Below, one piece after another: positions 1 through 11,520 of a DNA stretch of 64,000 nucleotides. Both the position numbers and the translations under genes were made by a program. Under the pieces are notes generated by a model that did not search any database, was not told the origin of the DNA, and saw only the letters and a list, made by a program, of their open reading frames with translations. This DNA comes from Siphonodentalium dalli (Eukaryota > Mollusca > Scaphopoda > Gadilida > Siphonodentaliidae), in contig CP136066.1 in NCBI GenBank assembly GCA_032622095.1, positions 134,881,917 to 134,945,916 of the forward strand. The letters run 5' to 3'. Each line of letters starts with the position of its first letter. Position 1 is the stretch's first letter.

Positions 1-1440
1 CCCCTCATCTGTATAGTTTTTGGTATTGATTGGTTGATCGGTTTAGAAAATAATTAACCCTTTACACACATGCTATCCAATGCAATAAGTTGAACATATT
101 TCTTCTGATCTGCCTCATATTTCTTACCTAGGTTTTTCTTAGCACGTTCTTCGTCTGTATGGTTTTTGGTATTGTTTAATTAACCCTTTTCACTCTTATG
201 TTTACTTAGAAATTTAGAATTCACCCAAGCTGCTATGACTCAAAACATTTTTCATCTGATCAACACCAAATTTGGTATATGAATTTATCACCCCTAAATA
301 CAGATCGAGTTCGAATATGGGTTTGATCCGATATATTTTAACAGAGTTATGACCCTTTATAATTCAAGTAATTACTGCTGGGAATTTTAAGAGAACATAT
401 CTCACAGATCATGTGTGTTTATTGAAATGAGTTAATTATCACTATGGACATAAGATGTGACATGCTATAAAGCCTGATAGTGGTACTGCTGGCTGGCAGG
501 ATTTGTTTATCATAATGTGAAATTGATTGATGGCTATCTGGTGGAGTTCTGTTCTCTGTGCAATATTAAGTTAATTAGTCCATTGTTACTTTGTAGGGAT
601 GTTTTACAGACATTGTTGTTTACATACACTGTTTTATCTTAGACAAAAATTAATCCACACATTCCTCAGTTCCATGATATGTCATTGCAAATGATTAACC
701 CTATCCACACATCATATGGTTTTGATGCTTTTCATTTGATCATTCTCCTATATTATGTCCAGGTTGATGGTGATCCACTTTTGATTTGCATGGAATTGGG
801 ATTAAATTAAACCATTCCATAGACACATTATGCGATAGACAGAAATAATATTATCCCTTTCACTTTGATCCAGGTTCAGTAAGGGTTTCAATAAATCACC
901 AATTGTATATTCATCATTAGAGGAAATGTCTTATTTTGAAATTCCCTCAATTGCATTTGGGCTCCAGGGTAATATTAATGGTGCTGGTATTCTTGAGACT
1001 GACTTATTGTATGGGTTTCTAAATCTAATGACATGCTTTGTATAGACTATTTTGTGTTTATCAGTTCATTAGTTTGGGTAAGATTAACCCTATTCTATCC
1101 GATTTGATAACTCCATAATATTTCCATTGGTTATGTTTATACATGTAGTTCTTGGCATAGTTGACGAGAACACACCTCTAACCTGCATAGTGAGGGTCAT
1201 TTGGTTTATTTGCTTAAAAATATTAACATCCTCCGCCAATCCTGTTGACACAATGTGATAAACTAAATATTTTTCACATGATCACTATATTAAGTGTGAA
1301 TTGTTGAAACTTAGGATTTATAAAATTTATAAAAATAGCTAATCGCTATTGCCAAGGTATGGGTTAAACATCTGCCGATCATGATCGGCCTCTCGTTTAA
1401 ATAAACCATTTGGATTGAATCGTGTGTCTATTCCTTTGTA
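1..1440. repeat. Old, strongly diverged repeat DNA without a gene
   Basis: AT-rich stretch in which a motif of the type TTAACCCTWTYCACAC, followed 20-40 bases later by TTTTTCATYTGATCA, recurs at about 55, 175, 690, 800, 1080 and 1230. This looks like an ancient tandem-core element, but spacing is irregular and the copies are heavily mutated. A perfect 16-bp palindrome (GCCGATCATGATCGGC) lies at 1374-1389. I see no open frame with coding character and no upstream MDH1 exon. Confidence 0.35.
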
Positions 1441-1559
1441 TTTTTAGCTCAACTTTACTTTGTAAAGTTTGAGCTATTGCCATGGCTTGGTATCCGTCGT
1501 GTGTGTGTGTGTGCGTGATTCGTCAACAATTTCCTTTAGCACGGGCTACAGTTTGTACC

Positions 1560-2300
1560 TTTGGTCCGATTATTATGAAATATGTCATGGATGTTGACAT
1601 TGACATGTAGATGGGAACGAGTCATTTTGGGGTCATTCGGAAAAAAAAACATGGCCGCCAGCAGCCATCTTGGATTTTACTCTTTGAATGACTAAATCCT
1701 CTAGCACAGGCTACAGGTCGTACCTTTGGTCGGATCATCATAAAATTTGTCATGGATGTTAACAATGACATGTAGATGGGAACGAGTCATTTTTGGGTCA
1801 TTCGGAAAAAAAATATGACCGCCAGCAGCCATCTTGGATTTTACTCTTTGTATGACTAAATCCTTTAGCACGGGCTACAGGTCGTACCTTTAGTCTGATC
1901 ATCATGAAATTTGTCATGGCTGTTCAAATTGGAATGTAGATGGGAACGAGTCATTTTGGGGTCATTAGGACAAAAAACATGGCCACCAGAGGCCATCTTT
2001 GATTTCAAAATTTAATCCATTAGCACGGGCCCCAGGTCGTACGGTACGACTCGTACCCTTCGCCTGATCATCATGAAATTTGTCATGGATGTTAATTTTG
2101 ACATGTAGATGGGAACGAGTAATTTTGGGGTCATTCAGCCATAAAACATGGCCGCCAGCAGCCATATTGGATTTTACTCTTTGTATGACTAAATTCTTTA
2201 GCACGGGCTACAGGTCGTACCTTTATTCTGATCATCATAAAATTTGTCATGAACGTTAATAATGACATGTAGATGGGAACGAGTCATTTTGGGGTCATTC
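1560..2300 (+). repeat. ~164-bp tandem monomers, first block of element A
   Basis: About four direct monomers. Each carries ATGGCCGCCAGCAGCCAT (an imperfect palindrome around two ATGGC cores), then GATTTTACTCTTTGTATGAC, GCACGGGCTACAGGTCGTAC, and a block ending GTAGATGGGAACGAGTCATT. Two monomer types alternate: one with TTTTACTCTTTG and one with TTTCAAAATTTAATCC after the palindrome. The block is broken at 2300 by an insertion. Confidence 0.8.
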
Positions 2301-3405
2301 ACAGGGGCCTGTAACCCGCTCCGCTGTCCGCCCCCCTTTTTGCACTGCCCATATACGCCGCTCTCTATACACGCCTTCTTCGCGTTAATGGAACATTATA
2401 TAGACAAGGGGCTCTGTAGAAATTCAACGTTTCACCATCGCTCGGGAGTCGCACAAATTTAGCCCATTCACCCCAGTAATGATAACGATATATACACGGA
2501 TGGATCGGCAAAGAATTCATCTTTCAATAAATACCACAAACTCCCATCAGAAACATTCATACACGTTGCATTTGATTAAATTTTAACCACCGAATATTGT
2601 CTCCGGAGAGTGTATTTTTCCGATTTGATCCGGCTCAGCAGCAATGGACGCCACTCGTCTCTAAATTCACCACCCATACAGTTTACTATCATTAATAATC
2701 GGTCAAACGATCAACTAAATATCTGGAACTTAGTTATTTCTTGTCGGCTAATAATTTATTTACTCATACAAATCAACACATTGTCAGTAATAAATTTCTA
2801 TAGAGGAGAAATCTGTCGATAATTCCAACTTTTTTTTATTTTTTTTACAAGTCGCACGGCCCCTCATTTAAATATTCATTGTGAAATGACCTCGATTAGA
2901 ATACTGGACGCTGATTGGCTGTTCTACTATTTTCATTTTAGTAACCGCCAAGTTTAAAATCTATGCAATATTGACATGTCGAACTCGTGGTCAGCATGAT
3001 AAATTTGTAAAAATAATGTCGTTCAAAGCTATTAACTGGTAATTTCATAACCATTGCAACAAAAACTAATTGCATAGGGTGAATTTTATGTTGTAAATCG
3101 AATATGTATGTTTTACAACTCAACTTAGAAGAACATTCCAGTGAAATATAAGAACTAAATTGTCAAATATAAAGACATTTTTTTTGTATAGAAGTTTTAA
3201 TAAACCATTCACTAGCCACAGTAGCTATCTGGCAATGCCAGGTTTAAACATTGAAACAAAAACGAACTATATATACAGTATAACAAGCATTATTGGAGGA
3301 CTTTTTCACTGCATTACTTATCTGAGCTGAAAATTGATGAAATAAATGACAATATGGGCAGTGCAAAAAGGGGGGCAGACAGCGGAGCGCGTTACAGGCC
3401 CTGGT
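2301..3405. mobile_element. hAT-like non-autonomous TIR element inside array A
   Basis: Terminal inverted repeats of about 54 bp lie at 2301-2354 and 3351-3405. They match almost throughout, and the common core CAGGGSCCTGTAAC is typical of hAT ends. GGGTCATTC flanks both sides (2292-2300 and 3406-3414), so the target site was duplicated by 8-9 bp, and removing the insert restores a normal monomer. The interior is AT-rich with no transposase; its 60-70 codon frames have no recognisable content. It must be mobilised in trans. The 8-bp reading of the duplication favours hAT; the exact ends are uncertain by 1-2 bases. Confidence 0.75.
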
Positions 3406-4310
3406 GGGTCATTCGGCCAAAAAACATGGCCATCAGCAGCCATCTTGGATTTTACTCTTTGTATGACTAAATCCTTTAGCACGGACTACAGGTCGTACCT
3501 TGAGTCTGATCATCATGAGATTTTTCATGGCTGTTGAAATTGGAATGTAGATGGGAATGAGTCATTTTGGGGTCATTCGGACAAAAAACATGGCCACCAG
3601 CGGCCATCTTTGATTTCAAAATTCAGTCCATTAGCACGGGCTACAGGTCGTACCGTTCGTCTGATCATCATGAAATTTGTCATGGATGTTAATATTGACA
3701 TGTAGATGGGAACGATTAATTTTGGGGTCATTCGGCCAAAAAACATGGCCGCCAGCAGCCATCTTGGATTTTACTCTTTGTATGACTAAATTCTTTAGCA
3801 CGGGCTACAGGTCGTACATTTATTCTGATCATCATAAAATTTGTCAGGGATGTTTAAATTGGAATATAGATGGGAACGAGTCATTTTGGGGTCATTCGGA
3901 CAAAAAACATGGCCACCAGCGGCCATCTTGGATTTCAAAATTCAATCCATTAGCACGGGCTACAGGTCGTACTGATCATCATGAAATTTGTCATGGATGT
4001 TAATATTGACATGTAGATGGGAACAAGTAATTTTGGGGTCATTCGGCCAAAAAACATGGCCGCCAGCAGCCATCTTGTATTTTACTCTTTGTATGACTAA
4101 ATCCTTTGGCATGGGCTACAGGTCGTACCTTTGGTCGGATCATTATGAAATTTGTCTTGACTTTTGACATTGACATGTAGATGGGAACGAGTAATTTTGT
4201 GGTTAACCGGCATTAAAACATGGCTGCCAGCGGCCATCTTGGATTCTACTATTTGCATGACTAAAGCTATCAAATGTTTTTTGAATTATTGGAAAACATA
4301 GCCGCCAGCA
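3406..4310 (+). repeat. ~164-bp tandem monomers, second block of element A
   Basis: About six further monomers continue in phase with the block before the insertion. The last two (from about 4140) are more diverged and shortened, as expected at the edge of a tandem array, and run into the tail. Confidence 0.75.
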
Positions 4311-4529
4311 ACCATCTTAAATTTTACTTTTATATACATGTATATATATATCTCTTCATGTTGATAAACTAGTATTAGACATTCAACTTTCCACATTCCT
4401 AATCACTCCATCGACAGTAACACATTAAATTATTCCCTTTCCAAGTTGAGCTACAGTGTCATTGACACTTTTATTTACACTCCTTTTAAATCTCTCTATT
4501 CATTGCCAATCACAAAAAATTACCTTCTT

Positions 4530-4567
4530 TACAAAGTTGAGCTACAGTATCATTGACACTTTCATTT
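4530..4567 (+). repeat. Solo second tail of a pearl-like element
   Basis: AAGTTGAGCTACAGTATCATTGACAC repeats the tail of element A about 90 bp downstream with a few substitutions. It is the remnant of an older insertion or an internal duplication of the tail. Confidence 0.55.
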
Positions 4568-5498
4568 ATTATATTGTCGAGAATATATTCAAGATTATGT
4601 ATTTGTCAATGTGCTGTAACAACATAATTTATTTGGCTATTAATCTAGGCAATCCCCGTGCCCATAATATTGGGCTGAATTGACGTGATGTTGGGATGTG
4701 TAACTCATTCTTCTACAATGCGTGAAGAGAAAATCAAAAATTTTGTCTAACTTTCCGATCAAAACTTTATTGAATTGTCAAAATTGCTTACTCAATGTAT
4801 TAAAATAAAATATTCATATGATCTTGTGATGAATGAGGAGAAAAAATCAAATCAAATTTCCAAACAGTTTTATTGAGAACATATCAAGGGCCAAAAGAGT
4901 TAGAACAACACGGCATCCTTAGTAACACCAACAGCGCAAGTGTCTTGGAGTTGAACTCTATTTGCTTCGCTGGTCAAATCATGATACTGGCATTTTTAAT
5001 TCTGGTGCATATTATTAATAGCTCAAAAACATAAACAAGTCAAATAAATATTTTATTGGAAATAAAAATAAAGTTTGTAAATAAAAATCTGTAGAATAAA
5101 ACTATATTAGATGACTGTACACAAATCACAATGCGGAGTACACTGATTTAGTCGACATGAAAAATAGCACAGCGACGACAAAATTTTCGTTTTATTACGA
5201 TTTTATTATGAAATGTCGATTAAATTGTACAAAATCTACAACAAAACCCAACAAAAACATAAACATTAATAATGTAATATCCATTTTATTGTTTACATTA
5301 AAAATAAGATCAATTTTTTGTGTTACACAATGTAATGCAATATTTTTGTTGTAAACTATGATCGAAAAAAATCGAAAAACTCCGGGCGCTCTGGGGCTTT
5401 CTGGACACTACACGGCAGGGCACTCTGGGCTTTCTGAACGCTAAAGGGTTACCAAACAAAAATAATTAATTTTAAATTAAAAAAAAAACATTTAAGTT
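4568..5498. other. AT-rich spacer, no gene seen
   Basis: Simple AT-rich DNA with A-runs. A short GC-richer patch at about 5380-5450 contains two copies of a CTCTGGGGCTTTCTGRAC-type motif about 30 bases apart. No splice-flanked or long open frame. Confidence 0.4.
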
Positions 5499-5501
5499 TT
5501 A

Positions 5502-7344
5502 GGCCAAACAAAATTAATGAATTGATTCTCAGGCAATTTTTTTTTCAAATGAATGAGGGAGGGCGGTTTTTATTTTTATTTTTTATTTCCAGCGGCCAGT
5601 TCAGACATACATCTGGGATCCCCGAAATCAAGACCAGAAGGCTCAATTAATTGTGGAATCATTATAATTGAAACTGCGAACCAATAAACAAAACAAAACA
5701 ACAGACTAGTAGTGAAATAAAACTGGAAAAGTGTATAAAATTAAATATATGCATTGAAGTATCCTACTTCTAAAATAACATCGAGGTTGTTCCTCTTAAA
5801 GCTAAGCAAATGAAAGGACGGAAAATGGAATGATTATATTAAATATAGTGAGGTATTAAACTGATGTTTGCCATTCACACTGTTTAAATGCGTCTTGGGA
5901 AATTGCAGACATGCTCATTTTGCCTTGTTTTGTTTAGCTTTCAACTTCTCCTGTTTCTCACTAGAGAAGTTGCGCTTACGAGATAGCACTGTCTGAAATT
6001 TTTCAAGACACGTCTTACACTGTGAATGGCAACCATCAACCTTGTCCAAATCTTCCATTCCACCACATTTTATGCAGATGTCTGGGAAGGATTTACAGCT
6101 GAAATATGGAGTTTCGATTTGGTCAGAGCATTTAAAGTTCTGTCGAACATACACCCTCTCAAGAATGCGGTTTATTGTAGGTGCTTTTGGGTGCATGAGC
6201 TCTTTAAGTGTGGAACCACATGAATAGTCATAAAGTTCGAGAAAACGGTCTAGCACTGCCAAGTCATTGACTTTCTTGTCACCATAAAGCAACCTGGATT
6301 TATCACATTCAGTGCACTTCAAAACTCGTTTGACATTATTCGCAGTCTGTGCTGACGGTGTGAATGGAATACAGTGAGAAATTTTTGTCTTGGTAACAAG
6401 GGAGGGTCTATACATTTCTGATGTCTCTTTTCCATACACCTCATTAATTGATTTCTAATGTTCCTCGTCTGGTTCTGGTACTGGGTCTGGTATTGTGGTA
6501 ATGCATGAAGCTTTTTAATTGTGAAAGTATAATGTTTCAAGGTGCAGCAATGCTCAATAAATTTGTGCAAACCAGCTTTGGATTTGAATTGAGCACTAGT
6601 ACTTTAAGATCCATCAATCGAATCATCAATTGTTTTTAATTGGTCATAGAGTGCTTGGATGTCCTTGGGCTGAGCTGGGTCAAATGTTTGAAACTGGTGG
6701 TCCTTCAGAGAGAGTTTGGAGAAAAGTTTACTGAGCAAACATTTCACTGGCGTCAGTGTCAATGTCATTTTCACAAATATAGGGGTTTATATTTGTCGGT
6801 ATCAACTCGGCCGATTCATCCTCATCAATGAATATTTTTTCGGCCATTTGCCCAATTGTTTTATCGCATTCTATGGACAATACAGCCCATTTTCTGACAA
6901 TTTTGTCACGAAATATAGTATGTCAACAACATCGTGTTTTTTCAAATCACGGAATTTGCCGGTGAAGAAACGGCACGACTCGTTTGTTAGTGAACTTATA
7001 AATAACTGTAAATAATGCAACCTGCTTTAATGAATGACATTAGTTCGCTTTATTTAATCATGGCCTATCATCTCCCCAGCAGCGCACTGCCATAACTCGC
7101 CGTAGTTCATTTCGAAGTGGTATTCCTGTCGTAATTATTACATTACCACGTGCTAAAAGCGTAAACCGGAAATAGCGAATTCCGGCACTTCCGCAAACGG
7201 AGAACTCGCCACTTGAACACGAATCGGCTGCGATTTGAATTATTTGATCGTTGGTTGTTTGGATTTCAAATAAAAAGAGTTAGGCGGCCCCTATTTTATG
7301 AGAGCGGCGGTGCCTGAGAATCAATTCATTAATTTTTTTTGGCC
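5502..7344. mobile_element. TIR DNA transposon with TTA target duplication, carrying a dead gene
   Basis: The 34-bp arms at 5502-5535 and 7311-7344 are inverted copies differing at one base. Both start GGCC and are directly flanked by TTA (5499-5501 and 7345-7347). Weaker similarity continues outside and inside the arms. A 3-bp TWA duplication with GG-starting ends is characteristic of PIF/Harbinger elements. The only coding remnant is the Cys-rich relic on the minus strand, which I do not recognise as a Harbinger nuclease or MYB-like protein, so the superfamily assignment is tentative. The ends are far better preserved than the gene. Confidence 0.65.
5915..7012 (-). pseudogene. Decayed gene for a Cys-rich, probably zinc-binding protein of a transposon
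   Basis: Read on the minus strand, coding-like segments follow one another with frame changes or stops between them: about 7012-6890, 6889-6728 (stop), 6730-6604 (stop), about 6603-6505, then 6500-5915 with an in-frame TAG just upstream of the last 179 codons. Together they are about 350 residues. The longest open piece (174 codons, from a GTG at 6439) has CTEC, CIKCGG and CHSQCKTC pairs and ends in a Lys-rich tail. Just upstream lie a HYTFTIKK stretch and an acidic PDPVPEPDEEH stretch. This order resembles uncharacterised Cys-rich proteins I associate with cnidarian and mollusc genomes, with no named domain. Its place inside intact TIRs says it belongs to the mobile element. A possible 3' splice acceptor (TTATTTACAG) precedes the first segment. 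The present copy cannot make a full protein. Confidence 0.6.
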
Positions 7345-7347
7345 TTA

Positions 7348-8488
7348 CTCCTTGCTTATTTTTTTTTTTTTTTTTTTTAATAAAAATTTTAATTTTAATT
7401 TTGAAAAACTAATTACGTTATAACAATGTACTGACTATTGTAGTCTTCAGAGTCCCAGTCTTCTTCGTCTTTACAGTCTGGTGAGCGACCCCACAGTCAT
7501 TGACTGTCTTGTTTTCAGCATTCCAGGTAAAAAGAAAATTTTTAAATCATCACAATCCCCATAAATTGTATGTCACAGGCATTGCAAAAACATGCAAAAG
7601 CATCCGTACGTTTTACGTTGAAAACGAGTACAAACTATCAGATGTAAAACTTATTATCTACTGCTTTTGACAGAAGTATGGACGCTCTTTATCAGAGGCG
7701 ATAATTGGGATATTTGAAAGGCGGACAAAAATTCAAAAGGTGTTAAATTACATTTTTACAACAGCCGACATTTGTGGTCATAAATTTGTGTTGTGTTTTA
7801 CTCAATACATTGGGAAACACAACTACACGACCGTTCCGTGTGATACACTGATACATGTACTTGTATATATTTTTAAAAGCCTTACACGATTCAAATCTTT
7901 AAGCTTTAAAGTTGCAAAAAAGTGCCAGATTTGGAAAGAATCAAGGTATCGCTATATGATTTTCTGTTGTCTGAGAGTGGAGAAATGATACAAAATTAGT
8001 CGGAGGTGAACGTATATAAAACTAAATTTAATGGTATAAAATTGAATAACGTGACTCATCGTCTTATACTTTTCAGCGCAGTGATTGTAATCTTCAACTC
8101 ATAAGTGTTTATCCTTAATGCAACTCGTTTAACGCAGTCTGCATTAAACTTCACGTGATCTGCATTAAACTTAAATGGTGTCCACTTATTTTCAACGCAA
8201 TCCTAACATATACTCAATGCATTATCAATGCAATGACTGTGTTGCGTTGATGTTACGACCGTGTTAACGGCTGAGGGCCGCATTAAAATGGACACGTATT
8301 TTGAGAATACATGTATGTGTAATTACAATTGCCATGAAAATGTAAAAAAAAAAATGAATTGAATGATTGTGACACATGCATGAAAACACATATACCACAA
8401 TTGGAAGTATCCATTAGGCTCAGACAGATACTATAAGCAGATGACAGACATAGAAACACTAAGGATTTTTTCGTAAGGATTTTCAGCT
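7348..8488. other. Spacer before MDH1 exon, no gene seen
   Basis: Starts with a T-run (about 7360-7379) and continues as AT-rich DNA. I looked for the MDH1 exon that should encode the GxMPRRxGMERKDLL region and did not find it, so the preceding exon lies further left or outside the window. Confidence 0.4.
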
Positions 8489-8593
8489 ACTCTAGTGTCC
8501 CAAATAAACATGAATTGTGGAAATCCTGATAAAATTTAATAAACGTGCAGATGCAAATAGCATGCATGCACGTTTATTTGGAACACTAGAGTA
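8488..8593. mobile_element. Short palindromic MITE (~105 bp)
   Basis: Arms of 22 bp at about 8488-8509 and 8572-8593 are inverted copies (CTCTAGTGT and ACACTAGAG at the ends). TA borders each end, as in Tc1/mariner-type MITEs. It lies in the MDH1 intron, about 200 bp upstream of the exon. Confidence 0.55.
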
Positions 8594-8800
8594 ATACAAA
8601 AATTTAAATTTCAAACTTATTACCTGAACTACCCTACAAATTAGTCAATGGGAATGAAGTAACTACTCACCAGTGAGTATTCTGTAATCAGAGGATTAAG
8701 TGATTCACTGATATCACATTTATATGATTGTAACTGAAATTGGTTAGTTTTATATTCATTCTTTTTGTTTATCTATATGAGAATGATCATTGTTTTTCAG

Positions 8801-8923
8801 GTTGTGGTAGTCGGTAACCCTGCCAATACTAATGCTTATATTGCCAAGAAGTATGCCCCATCTATACCTTCAGCAAACTTCTCATGTATGACCAGACTCG
8901 ACCAAAACAGAGGACAGGCTCAG
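8801..8923 (+). CDS. MDH1: Cytosolic malate dehydrogenase, internal exon
   Basis: Cytosolic malate dehydrogenase interconverts malate and oxaloacetate with NAD(H) and works in the malate-aspartate shuttle. This 41-codon exon is bounded by TGTTTTTCAG and GTGAGT and is in phase 0 at both ends. It begins [11 protein letters not shown], the end of the nucleotide-binding half, and ends in [11 protein letters not shown]. The Asp of LDxxR pairs with the catalytic His and the Arg of the same motif binds substrate. It corresponds to about residues 125-165 of the ~334-residue animal enzyme. The N-terminal ~125 residues must be encoded upstream and are not found here. The next exon is 8.5 kb away because the intron is full of inverted-repeat elements. 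The cytosolic type (LTRLDx[10 protein letters not shown]) is clear; mitochondrial MDH differs at these motifs. Confidence 0.95.
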
Positions 8924-9477
8924 GTGAGTATTAAAATCACATTCTAGCTATGATAGAAATATAATCAATCAATTGTAGCATTAATCAGACTTACATAAAC
9001 ATCAACTGCAAAACGATCTTGGTGTTCTTTGTGGGGTCCTCGTGAGTATGCCCAGTACCCACTTTTTGAGGAAAAACATGCACTAGCCAAACATCTGGTG
9101 AGAAACCTGGCCACTACAATAGCTCCTATTTTGTTATGGAGGACTACAGCTACTGCCCTCTTCTCGGCTTTTGCTTCAGAATAATCTGACACACCAATCA
9201 GACAAAATATCCTGACTGATTTCCTTATCACTTTGCAAAGGCTGTTCAGTGTGATGTTTAGCGGTGGGCCTCATATGTCAGTTTTTTTCATCTATGTTCA
9301 TACTAGTAATCAGCAAACTTTGCAATGCCTTGTTAATGTCCAATTGAGTTTGATTGTCCATTGATACTTTCAGTCTTAAAGAATATTGTCTAGTAGTATA
9401 CATGTATCTCGTATATCATAATCTCCACAGTTTATCAAATCATATATATAGGATTATAGGTATTCGCGGCAAAGTAT

Positions 9478-9653
9478 ATTCCTTTTTATTCACAAAGGAG
9501 GGATCTATGAGACCCTGTATAAATTTTTATTATTTTGGTACGAAATAGCATAAGTACATTTTGAACATCATGCTAATCGGACATTGTAGCTCAGTCACGT
9601 GTCATTAGCTTTATAAGCCTGTTGACATCGCTGGCAATTCCTCTTTCATCCTT
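9478..9653 (+). repeat. Left arm of outer inverted repeat in the MDH1 intron
   Basis: About 175 bp that reappear inverted at 16830-17005 with high identity by eye; the main difference is a G-run that is longer in the right copy. It spans TTTATTCACAAAGG, GGTACGAAATAGCATAAGTAC and GCCTGTTGACATCGCTGGCA. The pair brackets 7.5 kb and could be the ends of a large DNA element, though I see no convincing target duplication. Confidence 0.7.
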
Positions 9654-9759
9654 TGTGCCACAAGATAAGGGAAGTGATATGAGTAACTAGAACGAACCTG
9701 GATCGTACAATAATACATTAATGGTGGGGTTTACACCTCGCCATTGTACTATTATACAT

Positions 9760-9896
9760 TTGTTGCATGGTTTCCAGGTTGACATGAGGATTATTAACCC
9801 GAGGAAGTTAATATTCACCGAAGCCACAGGCCGAGGTGAATATTAACTTGCAAGAGTTGATGAATCCTCATGTCAACCTCGAAACCATGCAACAAG
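9760..9896. repeat. Foldback palindrome (~137 bp)
   Basis: TTGTTGCATGGTTTCCAGGT (9760 on) pairs with the inverted copy ending 9896, and AGTTAATATTCACCG (9806-9820) pairs with CGAGGTGAATATTAACTT. Arms of about 65 bp leave a short loop. Probably a foldback MITE. Confidence 0.65.
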
Positions 9897-10776
9897 TTTT
9901 TTATTATATGAACTAGCGGCATTCTTTACCTGGTAGCCAATTAGAGTACTACTGTATATATAGGAGTTGAACAGACAAATATGTTCAACAAACAGCAGAT
10001 TTACTGAAACACTCTTCCAAAAATCAACGACAAATGAGTTATGTATAAGCAATTTTGATTGACTGGTTGCAAAGCTATGCGTAACGTGACTGGACAGCCA
10101 CCTCTTACACATGACGTAACACATATTTTGTTATTAAACCTGCACCGGGTTAATATCGTGATTTATCAACCCGGCCATGCCAATACGGTTTGCGGGAGAA
10201 AAATTATGATCATATTATAATGTCTTATCATCTGGTTCATTCTTTATAACCCATTCCAAATAACCATTTTTGGCATTATACAATCAAGTGGTGTTATCTC
10301 TGTTCACATGGTTCTAGAATGTAAGTATTATTCCTGTTAACGCATACATGTATTTCATTTTGGCGTATCTTTTGACCGGATGATAACAAATTGGAATTGT
10401 TTGTTTGAAATTGCCACTCACAATTTGTTTTATTTTGACAAAGTAGCAATAAGGATGAGGTTTGAGGCCCCAATTCTGTTTAGGCCAAAGAAAAAAGATA
10501 CTATGTTTCCATACATCGACCGACCCTAAAAATAACCTGCCGACCCTAATCTTTTTATTGATATTTTGAGAAAAAGTCAAAATTTTCTTTCAAGGGCGAG
10601 TACATTCAGTTCATTGAACACAATGAGGTTTCCATAAGTTCAAAGCTGCAGTGCCGCCAATTTGTAGAATATACAACGACCCGAAGAGTAACCATGTTGC
10701 ATCATCAAATGAACTGCCGACTGTTTGCAACATAAGTTAGTAGTACTCATGTTGTCGGAATCTCTTTAATAGGTGA
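9897..10776. other. Intron DNA without recognisable content
   Basis: Mixed-composition intron sequence between the foldback element and the minus-strand open frame. Short frames here have no recognisable motif and no convincing splice sites. Confidence 0.35.
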
Positions 10777-11520
10777 TTAAATGTTGTTAACCCTTCGGTT
10801 ATAGATTAAACTGTGTAAAACAAACATGGTATTCAATGATATCCGGCATTTTCCGAAATAAATAATACAGATTAATCGACTATGGAAATGGTAATCGATT
10901 ATCGGCTTTATCAACGGTTCATCGATTATGCGATTAATCGTGGCACCCCTAGTACTTTGTTTATGGGTGACAGGTCGATTGTACTGAATGTAAATGCTTC
11001 TGCCTTCTAATGCGTCCCATCTAAAGTAATAAACTATTTCGGTGTAGGCCAACTTTTCTTTCCTCGGACTGGGTTCAGTCGATCTGGTTGGAATGTTTGA
11101 CACTTTATCACACTGTCGGGTATCTTTAATACTAGTAGTTTGCTGATGCCTTTGGGAAGTTTGATTACTATTGTGTCCATTATTCTGTAGATGAGTATGA
11201 TAATTGATGTAAGCTTCTGTTCTCCTCATTACACAAATAATCTTTCGCGTGTGGAAGAACACCAGGCCTGGGAATCCTTCAAACAAAATTGCGAGAATAA
11301 ATTTTGGCATTCTACAGCGATCGGCTGCTTTTCCGAGAATCAAACTGCGAATCATAGGGCATTCATCAGCATTTGGCTCAACAGCCTTTGACAATTCCCA
11401 ATGAGCAGGAATTAGTGGGAATATTAATTTACCTTGGGTTGGATATTTTTGAAATTTGAATTCCCCAGTGAGTTGTTCACATGTAGTACAGGGCTTAGAT
11501 TGATTCTCGCAAGATGTCAT
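10777..11520 (-). CDS. Hypothetical open frame (247 codons) in the MDH1 intron, probably element-derived
   Basis: I do not recognise this protein. It starts ATG and has a CENQSKPCTTCEQL Cys-rich start (C-x5-C-x2-C) and a well-formed region through PLIPAHWEL and NADECPMIRSLIL to about residue 100. A hydrophobic FILAILFEGFPGLVFF patch and a polar Gln/Thr/Ser-rich middle follow. The last ~60 codons run into a repeat rich in GATTAATCG, so the natural C-terminus is probably lost. AAG|GTAAAT after codon ~30 could also be a splice donor. It lies antisense to MDH1, inside the outer inverted repeat and on the same strand as the relics at 11690-12150 and 15798-16510. It is best seen as part of a decaying mobile-element gene; a chance frame cannot be excluded. 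Confidence 0.3.
   Translation of the reverse strand: MTSCENQSKPCTTCEQLTGEFKFQKYPTQGKLIFPLIPAHWELSKAVEPNADECPMIRSLILGKAADRCRMPKFILAILFEGFPGLVFFHTRKIICVMRRTEAYINYHTHLQNNGHNSNQTSQRHQQTTSIKDTRQCDKVSNIPTRSTEPSPRKEKLAYTEIVYYFRWDALEGRSIYIQYNRPVTHKQSTRGATINRIIDEPLIKPIIDYHFHSRLICIIYFGKCRISLNTMFVLHSLIYNRRVNNI

Larger units (their letters stand above)
1441..4472 (+). mobile_element. Pearl-like tandem-core element A, interrupted
   Basis: The head starts TTTTTAGCTCAACTTTAC and folds into a 13-bp hairpin with GTAAAGTTTGAGCT. It is followed by CATGGC and a (GT)n microsatellite at about 1500-1515. The core is direct ~164-bp monomers at about 1560-2300 and 3406-4310. The tail runs AAGTTGAGCTACAGTGTCATTGACACTTTT, ending in a second short hairpin near 4472. 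No protein is encoded; the small frames in the monomers are by-products of the repeat. The architecture (hairpin ends, microsatellite, ~160-bp core units) matches pearl elements of bivalves, thought to be non-autonomous and Helitron/Helentron-related. The family name is by resemblance only. Confidence 0.7.

Noticed and set aside
6026-7015. Plus-strand frames of 60-99 codons
   Set aside because: Antisense shadows of the Cys-rich relic.
1-8800. Search for the first MDH1 exons
   Set aside because: No segment resembling the Gly-rich NAD-binding start or the MPRRxGMERKDLL region was found; they are presumably left of the window.
8965-9231. 88-codon minus frame in the MDH1 intron
   Set aside because: Somewhat protein-like (KSGYWAYSRGPHKEHQDRF) but unsupported by splice sites, family resemblance or neighbouring pieces.
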